Assembly (NCBI RefSeq): GCF_000021485.1
Contig: NC_011761.1
Location: 2,014,001 to 2,078,000, forward strand
From: Acidithiobacillus ferrooxidans ATCC 23270
GTDB taxonomy: Bacteria; Pseudomonadota; Gammaproteobacteria; Acidithiobacillales; Acidithiobacillaceae
Direction of reading: 5' to 3'
Length of the DNA: 64,000 nucleotides
Shown here: positions 17,334 through 26,890 of the stretch, piece by piece
Layout of the letters: each line of letters opens with the position of its first letter
How positions within the stretch are numbered: the stretch's first letter is position 1
Notes under the pieces: generated by a model
The model's input: only the letters and a program-made list of their open reading frames with translations
Database searches by the model: none
What the model was told of the DNA's origin: nothing
Made by a program: the position numbers and the translations under genes

Positions 17334-17872
17334 TGGCATTGGATTGCCAACAGACCTTTCGGATGCTCCTGGAAGCCATGTCCTGCCCAGGGCAACGCAT
17401 GACGCTGCCGGACTCTGCTGGGGAATCGCCTTTCCGGCCCGCCTGCACGACCATCTTACATACCCTGCTGGACGCGGATACCCCGGTTGCCCTGGCGTAT
17501 CCCGATGCCGCAGCGGAACATTGGCTCAGAACACGCTGTTACGCCCCAGTGGTCCCTCCCAAAGATGCTGTCTTTGCTGTTGCGACGGATTGGTCTTGGG
17601 AGGATCACGTTTTCCCCATCGGGACTGAGGAGGAACCAGAAAACAGTGCCACTCTGATCATCGAGATCCCTACCCTGCAAGGCGGGCCGAACCTGATCCT
17701 GAGAGGACCGGGTATTCAGAACACGCGAGCGATTGCGCCTGAGATTGGTGCCGGATTCTTGCCCTTCTCGCAACATAACCATGGCCTCTATCCCCGGGGC
17801 GTCGACCTGATATTGTGCAGTGGCCGGGATTTTCTCTGCCTGCCGAGAACCACAGAAATAGAGGAGGCCTGA
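17330..17872 (+). CDS. phnH: C-P lyase core subunit PhnH
   Basis: 180 residues. Non-catalytic core partner of PhnG/I/J with a PLP-transferase-like fold. Family signs are TFRMLLEAMSCPGQRMTLP at the N-terminus, LLDADTPVALAYPD, the PTLQGGPNLILRGPGI block (usually G..L.L.GPGI) and FPRGVDLIL-like LYPRGVDLILCSG near the end. The start overlaps the phnG stop by four bases; two adjacent ATGs (17330, 17333) are possible. The stop is 3 bp before phnI. Confidence 0.93.
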   Translation: MMALDCQQTFRMLLEAMSCPGQRMTLPDSAGESPFRPACTTILHTLLDADTPVALAYPDAAAEHWLRTRCYAPVVPPKDAVFAVATDWSWEDHVFPIGTEEEPENSATLIIEIPTLQGGPNLILRGPGIQNTRAIAPEIGAGFLPFSQHNHGLYPRGVDLILCSGRDFLCLPRTTEIEEA

Positions 17873-17875
17873 GCA

Positions 17876-18973
17876 ATGTCCTACGTGGCAGTCAAAGGAG
17901 GTTCCACCGCCATTCGGGCCGCCCATCGCCTCGTGCGCAAACGGATGCGGGGTGATCCCGATGCTCCTGAAATCACGCCCCGGCAAATATGCGAACAAAT
18001 GCATCTGGGCGTGGATCGTGTCATGGCCGAAGCTTCTCTCTACGACGAGGATTTGGCGGCACGGGCCATGCTTCAGGCGCAGGGCGACATGATCGAGGCG
18101 ATATTTTTACTGCGTGCCTATCGCGCCACCCTAACCAGATTCCTGGATTCCACGCCGCTCGCGATGGATACCATGCGGGTGCAGCGGCGTATCTCCGCAG
18201 CCTTCAAGGAGTTGCCCGGCGGCCAACAACTGGGGCAGACTTATGACTATTCTCACCGACTCTTCGGCTATTTTGATCGCCTGGAGACAAAGTCCGACAT
18301 CGAGTCTGGCAAAACCGAAGTCCCGCCGGAGCCCATGACCAGCGTGATGGACCTGTTGGAAAAAGAGGGCTTGATGGAGCTGGCCGCAGCCTGTGAGCCG
18401 CCGGCAGAGAACATGCAGCAGGACATCACGCGGCACCCCCTGCTTTTCCCGGCCACTCGTGCGCAACGCTTACAGTCCCTGGCCCGCGGCGATGAAGGGT
18501 TTCTGCTCTCCATGGCCTATTCCACCCAAAGGGGATACGGCCAAAATCACCCCTTTATCGCAGAGTTGCGCATGGGGGATGTGACCGTGGAGATCACTCC
18601 ACCGGAATTGGGGTTTCCCATCGAAATCGGGACCATTACCGTCACCGAATGCCAGATGATCAATCAGTTTCAGGCCAGGAGTCCCGAAGAGGCCGCCTTT
18701 ACCCGCGGTTACGGCCTGGTCTTCGGCCATAGTGAGCGCAAGGCTATCGCCATGGCCCTGGTGGATCGGGCACTGCGGGCCGGTGAGCTGGGTGAAGAAG
18801 CCCTTTCTCCCGCGCAGAACGAGCAATTCGTCCTTAGTCACTGCGACAACGTCGAGACGACGGGTTTCGTAGAGCATCTGAAACTCCCGCACTACGTCGA
18901 TTTCCAGAGCGAGATTCAGACCTTGCGGCATCTGCACAAGACGGCGGCAAAAGACGGGGCAGACAGGGTATGA
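17876..18973 (+). CDS. phnI: C-P lyase core subunit PhnI (nucleosidase)
   Basis: 365 residues, family length. PhnI with G and H exchanges adenine of ATP for phosphonate, giving ribose triphosphate phosphonate. It starts MSYVAVKGGSTAIRAAHRL, diagnostic for PhnI, and keeps MDLLEKEGLM, SMAYSTQRGYGQNHPFIAELRMG, ITVTECQMINQF, TRGYGLVFGHSERKAIAMALVDRAL and HCDNVETTGFVEHLKLPHYVDFQSE. The stop overlaps phnJ by four bases. No missing motif is noticed. Confidence 0.95.
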   Translation: MSYVAVKGGSTAIRAAHRLVRKRMRGDPDAPEITPRQICEQMHLGVDRVMAEASLYDEDLAARAMLQAQGDMIEAIFLLRAYRATLTRFLDSTPLAMDTMRVQRRISAAFKELPGGQQLGQTYDYSHRLFGYFDRLETKSDIESGKTEVPPEPMTSVMDLLEKEGLMELAAACEPPAENMQQDITRHPLLFPATRAQRLQSLARGDEGFLLSMAYSTQRGYGQNHPFIAELRMGDVTVEITPPELGFPIEIGTITVTECQMINQFQARSPEEAAFTRGYGLVFGHSERKAIAMALVDRALRAGELGEEALSPAQNEQFVLSHCDNVETTGFVEHLKLPHYVDFQSEIQTLRHLHKTAAKDGADRV

Positions 18974-19794
18974 CAATCTGTTATAATTTCGCCTATCTCG
19001 ATGAGGGGACGAAGAAGAAAATACGGCGAACCCTGCTCAAAGCCGTAGCCATCCCCGGTCATCAAATTCCTTTCGCCTCCCGTGAGATGCCTTTGCCTTA
19101 CGGTTGGGGGACCGGCGGCATCCAGGTGACAGCCGCCGTTATTGGCCCTGAGGATATCCTCAAGGTGATCGATCAAGGCTCCGATGATACGACCAATGCG
19201 GTTTCCATCCGCAACTTCTTCCGGAGTACCACCGGAGTGCGGACTACCACCTCGACCCGGGAAGCAACCTTGATTCAGACCCGTCACCGGATCCCGGAAA
19301 CACCCCTGCATGCGGGACAGATGTTGATCTATCAGGTGCCGATGCCGGAACCCCTGTTCAAGCTGGAGCCCAGGGTTTCCGAAACTATCGCCCTACACGC
19401 CATGGCCGATTACAGCCTCATGTATCTGAAGCTCTATGATCAGATCACTCGCTATGGCCGCATCGCCATCGGTTATGAATATCCGGTCATCGTCCACGAT
19501 CGCTATCTTACGTCGTCGTCCCCGATCCCTGCCTATGATGTGCCAAAGATGCATATGAGTCCGGCGCTACAGCTATTTGGCGCAGGTCGGGAAAAGCGCC
19601 TTTATGCGATCCCCCCGTACACGCGGGTTATACCGCTCGACTTCACCGACTACCCTTTTGACCCGGTCAATACCTGGCAGCCCTGCGCGCTCTGCGGCGC
19701 GGTAGAGTCTTATAAGGATGAGATCGTGATCGATGACGCAGGCAATCGTCAGTTCATCTGCTCTGATACCGATTTCTGTGAGCATCGTCGATGA
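18970..19794 (+). CDS. phnJ: C-P lyase catalytic subunit PhnJ (radical SAM)
   Basis: 274 residues. PhnJ breaks the carbon-phosphorus bond, using a 4Fe-4S cluster and S-adenosylmethionine to give a cyclic ribose phosphate and the hydrocarbon. The unusual cluster motif CX2CX21C is intact (C239, C242, C264), and the thiyl cysteine follows as C270 (CX5C), the E. coli arrangement. YNFAYLDEGTKKKIRR at the start and ASREMPLPYGWGTGGIQ are family landmarks. It overlaps both neighbours by four bases. This shows the operon is catalytically complete. Confidence 0.97.
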   Translation: MTICYNFAYLDEGTKKKIRRTLLKAVAIPGHQIPFASREMPLPYGWGTGGIQVTAAVIGPEDILKVIDQGSDDTTNAVSIRNFFRSTTGVRTTTSTREATLIQTRHRIPETPLHAGQMLIYQVPMPEPLFKLEPRVSETIALHAMADYSLMYLKLYDQITRYGRIAIGYEYPVIVHDRYLTSSSPIPAYDVPKMHMSPALQLFGAGREKRLYAIPPYTRVIPLDFTDYPFDPVNTWQPCALCGAVESYKDEIVIDDAGNRQFICSDTDFCEHRR

Positions 19795-20573
19795 GTTACA
19801 GTTCCGTTCCCATACTGACGGCGCGCGATCTGACCCTGTCCTTTGGCACACTGCGTGCCCTGGAATCGGTGTCTTTGGAGGTCCATCCCGGCGAGGTGCT
19901 GGCCATTGTCGGGGAGAGCGGTTCCGGCAAAACAACCCTGCTGAACACCCTTTATGGGGTGCTGGCCCCGGGCGCTGGCGAGGTCCATTTCGGCGAGAAT
20001 GGGAAGTTGGACCGCTGCGTGCAGACGCTTCCGCGACAGCAGTTGCGGCATCTGCATCGTTCGGCCTGGGGCTATGTCCATCAAAATCCCCGCGACGCGT
20101 TGCGCATGGAAATTACAGCGGGTGGCAATATCGTCGAAAGGCTCATGGCCGCCGGTGAAAAACACTATGGCACGCTACGCGAAAAGGCCCTGTTCTGGCT
20201 TCAGAAAGTAGAAATCGATCCCAAACGCATCGACGATTTGCCGGGAACCTTTTCGGGCGGGATGCAGCAACGACTGCAGATCGCCAGAACCCTGATCAGT
20301 CATCCCTATCTACTTTTCATGGACGAACCGACCAGTGGGCTGGACGTCTCGGTGCAGGCGGGTTTGCTGGATTTACTGCGTAATCTGGTGTCGGAGCAGA
20401 GAATGGCGGTAATTTTGGTGACCCATGATCTGGCGGTGGCCCGGTTGTTGGCCGGGCGCATTGCCGTGATGCAGCGCGGGCGCATTATCGAGACGGGAGT
20501 AACCGATCAGGTCCTCGATGATCCCCAGCATCCTTATACCCAACTCCTGGTCAGTTCGGTGTTGCCTGCATGA
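19791..20573 (+). CDS. phnK: C-P lyase ABC-type ATPase PhnK
   Basis: 260 residues. An ABC ATPase that docks on the PhnGHIJ core rather than driving a permease. Walker A GESGSGKTT, signature FSGGMQQRLQIARTL, Walker B LLFMDEPTSGLD and the switch histidine region ILVTHDLAVARLLA are all present. The N-terminus LTARDLTLSFGTLRALESV matches PhnK more closely than dipeptide ATPases, and the gene order confirms it. It overlaps phnJ and phnL by four bases each. Confidence 0.93.
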   Translation: MSYSSVPILTARDLTLSFGTLRALESVSLEVHPGEVLAIVGESGSGKTTLLNTLYGVLAPGAGEVHFGENGKLDRCVQTLPRQQLRHLHRSAWGYVHQNPRDALRMEITAGGNIVERLMAAGEKHYGTLREKALFWLQKVEIDPKRIDDLPGTFSGGMQQRLQIARTLISHPYLLFMDEPTSGLDVSVQAGLLDLLRNLVSEQRMAVILVTHDLAVARLLAGRIAVMQRGRIIETGVTDQVLDDPQHPYTQLLVSSVLPA

Positions 20574-21268
20574 ACCTGCTCGAAGTGAAAGACCTTCGCA
20601 AAACCTTCACCCTGCACCTGCGGGGCGGATTGCAACTGGCCGTGCTCCGTAATATTTCTTTTTCCGTAGCGGCGGGCGAATGTGTCGCGCTCGTTGGACC
20701 CTCTGGCGCCGGCAAATCCACTTTACTGCGCACCATTTATGGGAATTATCGTGTTGAAAGCGGTTCGGTGACCGTCATGCACGACGGCGAACTGGTGGAT
20801 CTGACCCGAGTGCCACCGCAACAATTGCTAGTGATTCGTCGGCGCAGCATAGCCTATGTGAGTCAGTTTCTGCGTGTGATTCCAAGGGTGTCCACACGCG
20901 CGATCGTGGCCAGTGTGCTGAAGGATCAGGGCGTGCGTTCGGCAGACGCGGACGCCCGCGCCGAGTCCGTCTTGCTGACATTGAACCTTCCTTTGCGTTT
21001 GCACGGCTTGCCTCCGGCGACCTTCTCGGGGGGTGAACAACAGCGGGTCAACCTGGCGCGGGCCTTGGTCACAGACCATCCGGTATTGTTGTTGGATGAG
21101 CCGACGGCTTCTCTCGATGCCGAAAATGCCGCGGTGGTGCTGTCCCTGATCCAGGAGGCGAAACGGGCGGGTCGCGCTATCCTCAGCATCTTCCATGATC
21201 CGGACATGACCGTGCGCGTGGCCGATCGTCAAATTCCAATAGCTTCTTTAACGGAGAACGACAGATGA
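20570..21268 (+). CDS. phnL: C-P lyase ABC-type ATPase PhnL
   Basis: 232 residues. Second ABC ATPase of the C-P lyase complex. Walker A GPSGAGKSTLLR, signature FSGGEQQRVNLARALV, Walker B VLLLDEPTASLD and a final AILSIFHDPDMTVRVADR are intact. KTFTLHLRGGLQLAVLRNISF is the typical PhnL start, and GNYRVESGSVTV follows Walker A as in the family. It overlaps phnK and phnM by four bases. Confidence 0.93.
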   Translation: MNLLEVKDLRKTFTLHLRGGLQLAVLRNISFSVAAGECVALVGPSGAGKSTLLRTIYGNYRVESGSVTVMHDGELVDLTRVPPQQLLVIRRRSIAYVSQFLRVIPRVSTRAIVASVLKDQGVRSADADARAESVLLTLNLPLRLHGLPPATFSGGEQQRVNLARALVTDHPVLLLDEPTASLDAENAAVVLSLIQEAKRAGRAILSIFHDPDMTVRVADRQIPIASLTENDR

Positions 21269-22401
21269 CGCAGGGTTTCAGCAATGCGCGAATCGTGTTG
21301 GAGGATGTTGTATTGCATGGTGCGGTGCTCCTGGGTGCGGGAGGCAATATTGCGGATATCCTTGGGGAAACATCCCCCATCCCGGGCACCGAGGACTGCA
21401 CCGGCGATTTTCTTCTGCCAGGCTTTGTGGACGTGCACACGGATAATCTGGAGCGCCAGGTGCAGCCGCGCAGCCATGTCCGCTGGCCTTCCCCTTCGGC
21501 ATTTCTGGCCCACGATGCCCAGTGCGCGGCGATGGGCATCACCACCGTCGCCAATGCCTTATGCGTGGGTGATGCCGGCTTTGAAAACGGGCGCATCCAA
21601 ACTCTGAAAAATGCGGTGGTAGACTTGTCGGCCCTGGATGCAAGCGGGTCGCTACGTGCCGATCATGTGCTCCATCTGCGTTGCGAACTCTCGGCGCCGA
21701 ATATGCAGGAACTTTTTGAGGCGGTCATGGACCATACCAAGCTCCAAATGGTGAGCCTGATGGATCACACCCCGGGCGTCGGGCAGTACGCCGATCTGGA
21801 GAAGTTTCGAAAAAGTCGGCGCGATGAGGGATGCTCGTCCGAGGAACTGGAGGGCATGATCGTCGAAGCTCAGGCGAGACGTCATGCCCACAGCGAGAAA
21901 AACCGCGGCTATCTGCTGGATCAACTCAAATATTCCTCTCTGGTTCTGGCGAGCCACGATGACCGCACCGAGGCGGAGGTCCTTCGCAACGCCCAGGATG
22001 GCATCAAAGTCGCCGAGTTCCCGGTGTCCATGGAGGCGGCACGAGCGGCGCGTCAACAGAGTATGGCTATTGTGGCAGGGGCCCCCAACGTGGTACGCGG
22101 TGGATCCCATTCCGGTAACGTGGCCGTCAGCGATCTGGTCAAAGCTCGGTGTGTGGATGTCCTGGCCTCGGACTATGTGCCCAATGCGCTGTGTGAAGCG
22201 CCTTTCCGACTGGTGGATGATGGTCTTCTCGCGCTGCCCGAAGCGGTACGGATGATCACTGCAGCTCCGGCGCGCATGTTAGGTCTGCCGGATCGTGGCA
22301 CCATTCGCGTAGGTCTGCGCGGTGATCTGGTCCGCATCCGGCTCATGGATGGGCATCCGATCGTCCGCTCGGTCTGGAAGGCTGGTCAGCGGATCGCGTG
22401 A
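21265..22401 (+). CDS. phnM: RPn-triphosphate diphosphohydrolase PhnM
   Basis: 378 residues, amidohydrolase fold. It removes diphosphate from phosphonate ribose triphosphate before PhnJ acts. Metal-site features visible are GFVDVHTDNLERQV (usual HTDNLE), DHTPGVGQY, LASHDDRTEAEV, GAPNVVRGGSHSGNVAV and a C-terminal GLRGDLVRIRL. A conserved ASDYVP stretch lies near residue 310. The DUF1045 gene begins 7 bp downstream. Confidence 0.95.
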   Translation: MTQGFSNARIVLEDVVLHGAVLLGAGGNIADILGETSPIPGTEDCTGDFLLPGFVDVHTDNLERQVQPRSHVRWPSPSAFLAHDAQCAAMGITTVANALCVGDAGFENGRIQTLKNAVVDLSALDASGSLRADHVLHLRCELSAPNMQELFEAVMDHTKLQMVSLMDHTPGVGQYADLEKFRKSRRDEGCSSEELEGMIVEAQARRHAHSEKNRGYLLDQLKYSSLVLASHDDRTEAEVLRNAQDGIKVAEFPVSMEAARAARQQSMAIVAGAPNVVRGGSHSGNVAVSDLVKARCVDVLASDYVPNALCEAPFRLVDDGLLALPEAVRMITAAPARMLGLPDRGTIRVGLRGDLVRIRLMDGHPIVRSVWKAGQRIA

Positions 22402-22408
22402 GGAGATC

Positions 22409-23086
22409 GTGAGGGTCGCAATTTATTACGTACCAGATCGTCAGGACACCCTGTGGACGGCGGGTACCCGTTGGTTGGGGCGTGATCCGGAATCCGGTGA
22501 AATTCTTGAGCGGCCACCGGTCCCCGGCTTGGCGCAGGCCACCCGAAAAGCCAGCCGGTATGGTTTTCATGCAACGCTCAAGGCGCCCATGCCCATTCGA
22601 AAGCCGTTGGCGGAGGTGATAAACGCCGTTAAAGCATCCCTTTCCACGGTCGCCCCCTTTTCTCTACCACCGTTGCGACTGGCCCTGGAGGACGGCTTTG
22701 TGGCCCTCCGTCTCGGCGCACCTTGCCCGCGCCTCGCGGATCTGGCCGATCGGTGTGTGCAGGACTTGGACGATTTTCGGGTGCCCTACACAGCGGCAGC
22801 GGAGGAACAGATCCGAGCGTCTTCAGACCTCACCCCTCAAAACCTTGCCAATCTGGAGCGCTGGGGATACCCCTATGTTTTTTCGGAATGGGTTTTTCAC
22901 ATGACCCTCAGTGATCGGCAACTCGATGACCACATCTTCAGGATGGCCTGCGATTTTTTTGCAGAGAGTGCGGCACGCCCTCGCCGGATCAATGCGGTGG
23001 GAATCTTTGTGGAACCGGAGCCACAGCAGGATTTTATTTTGATCACCCGTATTCCTCTCGCTGGTGGCGGTGGTACATATGTCTAA
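22409..23086 (+). CDS. DUF1045 phosphonate-cluster protein, 2H phosphoesterase type
   Basis: 225 residues starting at GTG 22409. Members of this family (putative phosphonate metabolism protein) sit in phn operons and carry two HxT/S motifs of 2H phosphoesterases, here HATLKAP (after YGF) and HMTLSD. They may open the cyclic ribose phosphate product, a step done by PhnP in E. coli, and no phnP is seen here. That role is inferred. The GTG lies only a few bases after AGGAG, a tight spacing. The stop overlaps phnN by eight bases. Confidence 0.82.
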   Translation: MRVAIYYVPDRQDTLWTAGTRWLGRDPESGEILERPPVPGLAQATRKASRYGFHATLKAPMPIRKPLAEVINAVKASLSTVAPFSLPPLRLALEDGFVALRLGAPCPRLADLADRCVQDLDDFRVPYTAAAEEQIRASSDLTPQNLANLERWGYPYVFSEWVFHMTLSDRQLDDHIFRMACDFFAESAARPRRINAVGIFVEPEPQQDFILITRIPLAGGGGTYV

Positions 23087-23624
23087 CACGCTCATACTGG
23101 TCGCGGGGCCCTCCGGTGCGGGAAAGGATTCGATAATCGATGCCTGTCGTCCCTTGCTGGCCTCTGACGCGCGGATTTACTTCGCCCGCCGTGTGGTCAC
23201 TCGTGACGCGCAAAGCCCCGGCGAACTGTTGGTCAGCGTGCCCACTTTTGAGAGGCTGAAAGCCGAGGGCAGTTTGGCGTTTGACTGGACGGCCCACGGT
23301 CTGATGTATGGACTTCCACGGGAAGAACTCTTGCCCCATGGCATGGTGCAGGTCATCATAGCGAATGTATCGCGTACCGTTATCCCGGCTATCTGTGCTC
23401 AATACCCTGGTTATGTGGTGTTCATTAACGCTTCGGATAGTCACATCCGGGCACGTCTGCAGTTGCGAGATCGGGAGAAGTCAAACGATATCGAGAAGCG
23501 GCTGTCGCGAAAAGTTTTATTACCAGAGGAAGTACCGATGACCACCATACAGAACGATGGCACCCTGGCGGAGGCCGCCGCTCAGTTTCGGACGACCATT
23601 CTTCGCTTTACCACGAAAGCATGA
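23079..23624 (+). CDS. phnN: Ribose 1,5-bisphosphate phosphokinase PhnN
   Basis: 181 residues. A guanylate-kinase-like fold that converts ribose 1,5-bisphosphate to PRPP, recovering the C-P lyase sugar product. Walker A is VAGPSGAGKDS; RRVVTRDAQSPGE and FDWTAHGLMYGLP match the family, and RLQLRDREKSNDIEKRLSR forms the lid. The ATG at 23079 lies inside the DUF1045 end. The stop overlaps the regulator gene by four bases. Confidence 0.92.
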   Translation: MSNTLILVAGPSGAGKDSIIDACRPLLASDARIYFARRVVTRDAQSPGELLVSVPTFERLKAEGSLAFDWTAHGLMYGLPREELLPHGMVQVIIANVSRTVIPAICAQYPGYVVFINASDSHIRARLQLRDREKSNDIEKRLSRKVLLPEEVPMTTIQNDGTLAEAAAQFRTTILRFTTKA

Positions 23625-24373
23625 CCGATATCACCAAAGTACCTTACGCACCCGGCATCACTGTCTGGAAGCAGATCGTCGATGACATCCAGCAGCGGAT
23701 GGACAGAGGCGAGGTGCGGCCCGGCGAGAAACTACCCAGCGAAGGGGCTCTGGCATCGACCTACGGCGTTAACCGGCATACGATTCGGCGGGCACTGCAG
23801 GAACTCGCCGCTCTTGGAAGACTGCATATTGCCCATGGCCGCGGTTCTTTTGTAGCGTCTACCGTCTTTGATTACCAGCTGGAAGAACGCCCGAGATTCT
23901 CTGAATGGATCAAGAAGTACAACCGGCCAGGTTCTTCGGAGGTGTTGGAAGCAGCCATCATACCCCTGCAGGATCTACCCGAATTACCGCGTATCCTCAA
24001 CTACGGAGTGTTTCCCGATTATCCAAACGTGGCAATGGTTGAAACGCTGGGCAAACTTGGTGAGCATCCCGTATCCATCGCGCGGCACCTGTTTTTTGGT
24101 GAACGCCTGTTGACCTTGGTGGATGATCTGAAACAGGGGCTGGGGATCACGGTATCGCTGAAAAAAATGGGCGTGAATGATTACACCCGACTGAGGTCCT
24201 CCGTCTCAGCCGAGTTGCCCAAAGCCAGGGAACGTCGGTTACTCGCCATAGATAAATTCGATCCCGTTTTTATCTGCGAGAACGTGAACATCGACCCGGA
24301 AGGTGTGGGAATAGAGTTCTCAACGGTGATCTATCCTGCTTCCCGGGTGCGACTGGTGTACGAACCGGAGTGA
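23621..24373 (+). CDS. phnF: GntR/HutC-type regulator, PhnF-like
   Basis: 250 residues. The N-terminal GntR winged helix (WKQIVDDIQQRMDRGEVRPGEKLPSEGALASTYGVNRHTIRRALQ, abbreviated) is followed by a UTRA effector domain from about residue 95 to the end (SARHLF-like SIARHLFFGERL, YTRLRSSVSAELPKARE, and a final FSTVIYPASRVRLVYEPE). PhnF-type members repress phosphonate genes. It is the last gene of the operon rather than the first, so it would be autoregulated through the promoter at 16.8 kb. The effector is unknown. Confidence 0.88.
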   Translation: MTDITKVPYAPGITVWKQIVDDIQQRMDRGEVRPGEKLPSEGALASTYGVNRHTIRRALQELAALGRLHIAHGRGSFVASTVFDYQLEERPRFSEWIKKYNRPGSSEVLEAAIIPLQDLPELPRILNYGVFPDYPNVAMVETLGKLGEHPVSIARHLFFGERLLTLVDDLKQGLGITVSLKKMGVNDYTRLRSSVSAELPKARERRLLAIDKFDPVFICENVNIDPEGVGIEFSTVIYPASRVRLVYEPE

Positions 24374-24482
24374 GGGCAACAACGACTCCCCTGCTCCCGA
24401 ACTCCGGATAAGAATTCCGTTTGGACGGCCGCCCAATCTGGAAGATAAGAGCTGAGCGGCAAACAATCCCCGAAATCTACCG

Positions 24483-26822
24483 CTAAAACATCGCCGTCAG
24501 AGATGCGTAAACCGCTCTTGGCGTACCTGGGCTGGCCAGAATTGTGCCCACGCTGCCCGGGCCATAGTTGCCACCCGCAGACACGTAGCCTTGTACGTTA
24601 TATTCACGATTCAGAAGGTTATCCAACATAAGCGATACCCGCATGAGCTTCAATCCCGGGACATCCCGATCGAACATCGTCGTACGTGCCGAAAGTGACA
24701 AGTTTACGAGATTAACCGCCGAGAACGGTAACTTCAGACTAGTGGGTGCCGCACTGATGTCGCTGGACAAATAGGTAGCAGACTGATAATTGTCCAGAAT
24801 CCTTGCGCTCCAGAGGGTGCGCGCGGCATACACACGGTAGCCAATACCGAAGTTGATGTTATAGGTAGGAAGCCCCGTCACTCTGGCGCCATTTACCGGA
24901 TCACCAGAAGCATTGATGGTATTTTCAGAGCCATGCAGAATACTACCAATCAGACGGGCATTGAAACCCAGACGGCGCCCATAGGCGAGGAGGAAGTTAA
25001 CGCCATTGATCGTTTCATTAGCCGGTTCGACAATGATATTTTGTGATTCCGCCTGCGTGATCTGCACTGCCAGGTCTGTCAACTTCTGGTGTACAAAAGC
25101 AACCTGTCCTTCAACTGGACCATGCGCATATTTTAAACCCGCCATATAAGAATTGATTTTGGCCGGCTCCGTCGGTGCAATGACGGGATGGGAAGCTCCT
25201 TCTCCATAAGCACTGTCAATCTGGGTCTGAAAGTTTTGCGACCAGGTGGCAAAGGCGTGTATTTCCGGCGCGATGGCCGCATTCAGTGCAAGGCTCGGGG
25301 CGAGTTTGGTAAAGTTGGCCGTATCTCCCGCCACCGTCGGGAAAGATCCGACGCTGTCACCCGGGAAAAGACTGGGTGCCGTAACCGAGGTAACGTTATT
25401 CACTGAAATATGATAATTAATCAGATTCAGGCCCGGCGTAATCGATAGGAACGATACGGGCGTGATCTTGTCCTGCAAGAACGCGCTGGCCGCACTCCAG
25501 TGATCGTGGTCGTCCCGGTAATACAAGGGACTGTTACTGCCTAGTTCGTGACCCGGAACCAAAGAACCGTAACCAGCAAAGGATGAGTCATATGTAGTTT
25601 GTTGATAGTAACCACCGACATCAATCTTGTTCCATGGCAACGTAATAGTAAAATCACCACGATAACCAAAATTCCCCGATGAAGTCGGATAATACTCGGT
25701 GTTCAACTTGGGAACCATCGGATAATTGTCTATGCGCACCTTGAGTCGATTACCCGCCCGATACCACAGGGCATTATTGAATTTAACATTACGAGTGAGA
25801 TTGCTGGTGAGTTTGATATAACCAAGATAAGTATGATACTGCTCATTTTTTGTCCATAGATCACTGGATGGCGTATAGTAAAATCCCGAAGTAGTCTGGC
25901 TTAATGCCTGGCCTGCGACACCGTTGCCATTGATGGATCCACCAGCAAACGGATACACCGGAATCAGATGGGGCCGATTTTCCTGGGTATTGTTAAAATA
26001 AAAACCCATCGCAAAGTGTCCACCTTCAAACCTTTTCTGGGTTTTAAGGAAAAATGCAGTGCTTTGCGATGGTCCGGTAAGGGATGGACTGACCCGAGCC
26101 TGACCGGTACGCGTATAACCGCCGGCAATGTAGGTCCTCCATCCATCGATGGAACCCGTCGAAATACCAGTACTCGCGTTATATGCATTAAAACTTCCGC
26201 CACCGACATCGACAAAAACAGATGGTTTTTCTCCGGATGACTTAGTACTGAAATCTATTGTCCCACCCATGGAATCAAACCAGTGCTGTTTTGCAGTACC
26301 CGGCCCATATACTACATTGATACCGGAAAACATGCTGGCGATAGGCAGTTCGGCGGTGGAAAATCCATGATAGGATGCCAGTGGATTGTTGAGTGGAATA
26401 CCATCCATCAACACCTGATTCCCGTTCATTTCGGCCTGACCCGTTTCATCAAAACCGATCTGAATGCCGTTCAGACGGATCTGATAGCGGTTGGCACCAC
26501 TCGCAGTCCCGGTACGACGTGCCTGAAAACCGGGTGTATTCGCGGCAATTGCTTCCACCATACTGCCGCCAGGAGGCGTATCCTCTTCAATAACGGCCTG
26601 GGAAATATGTACAGACTGAACCGGTGACGCCATACTGATCTTGGCCCTATGCTTTTTATCTGTCGTCGATCCGCCAGCCTGGCCATTTACTTCACCCACA
26701 TTGACAGCTGGTTTCCCGCCGGGGTCATCAGCATGGGCAAAGGCAATACAAGCCGCTCCCAAAGCGCCCGAAGCCCACCAAGCAATAAGCAGCGACTTTC
26801 TTGAAGATTTCATCTGGGACAT
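24483..26822 (-). CDS. TonB-dependent outer-membrane receptor 1 (cluster C)
   Basis: 779 residues. Signal peptide to about residue 31 (FAHA-DD), then a TonB-box-like VNVGEVNG, plug domain (GGSMVEAIAANTPGFQ, IRLNGIQIG, VLMDGIPLNNP, INVVYGPGTAKQHWFDSMGGTIDF) and a 22-strand barrel ending in ...YASLTAMF, with the usual terminal aromatic. The start has AGGAAA eight bases upstream. The context suggests a phosphorus compound as ligand, but the barrel does not tell. It lies downstream of the phospholipase C wreck on the same strand and is less AT-rich than receptor 2. Confidence 0.93.
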   Translation of the reverse strand: MSQMKSSRKSLLIAWWASGALGAACIAFAHADDPGGKPAVNVGEVNGQAGGSTTDKKHRAKISMASPVQSVHISQAVIEEDTPPGGSMVEAIAANTPGFQARRTGTASGANRYQIRLNGIQIGFDETGQAEMNGNQVLMDGIPLNNPLASYHGFSTAELPIASMFSGINVVYGPGTAKQHWFDSMGGTIDFSTKSSGEKPSVFVDVGGGSFNAYNASTGISTGSIDGWRTYIAGGYTRTGQARVSPSLTGPSQSTAFFLKTQKRFEGGHFAMGFYFNNTQENRPHLIPVYPFAGGSINGNGVAGQALSQTTSGFYYTPSSDLWTKNEQYHTYLGYIKLTSNLTRNVKFNNALWYRAGNRLKVRIDNYPMVPKLNTEYYPTSSGNFGYRGDFTITLPWNKIDVGGYYQQTTYDSSFAGYGSLVPGHELGSNSPLYYRDDHDHWSAASAFLQDKITPVSFLSITPGLNLINYHISVNNVTSVTAPSLFPGDSVGSFPTVAGDTANFTKLAPSLALNAAIAPEIHAFATWSQNFQTQIDSAYGEGASHPVIAPTEPAKINSYMAGLKYAHGPVEGQVAFVHQKLTDLAVQITQAESQNIIVEPANETINGVNFLLAYGRRLGFNARLIGSILHGSENTINASGDPVNGARVTGLPTYNINFGIGYRVYAARTLWSARILDNYQSATYLSSDISAAPTSLKLPFSAVNLVNLSLSARTTMFDRDVPGLKLMRVSLMLDNLLNREYNVQGYVSAGGNYGPGSVGTILASPGTPRAVYASLTAMF

Positions 26823-26890
26823 GATTATGTTTCCTTTGGTAGTTAATAAGTTATTGAAATAATGCGCTGATTCACGATATGTTCAAACAT

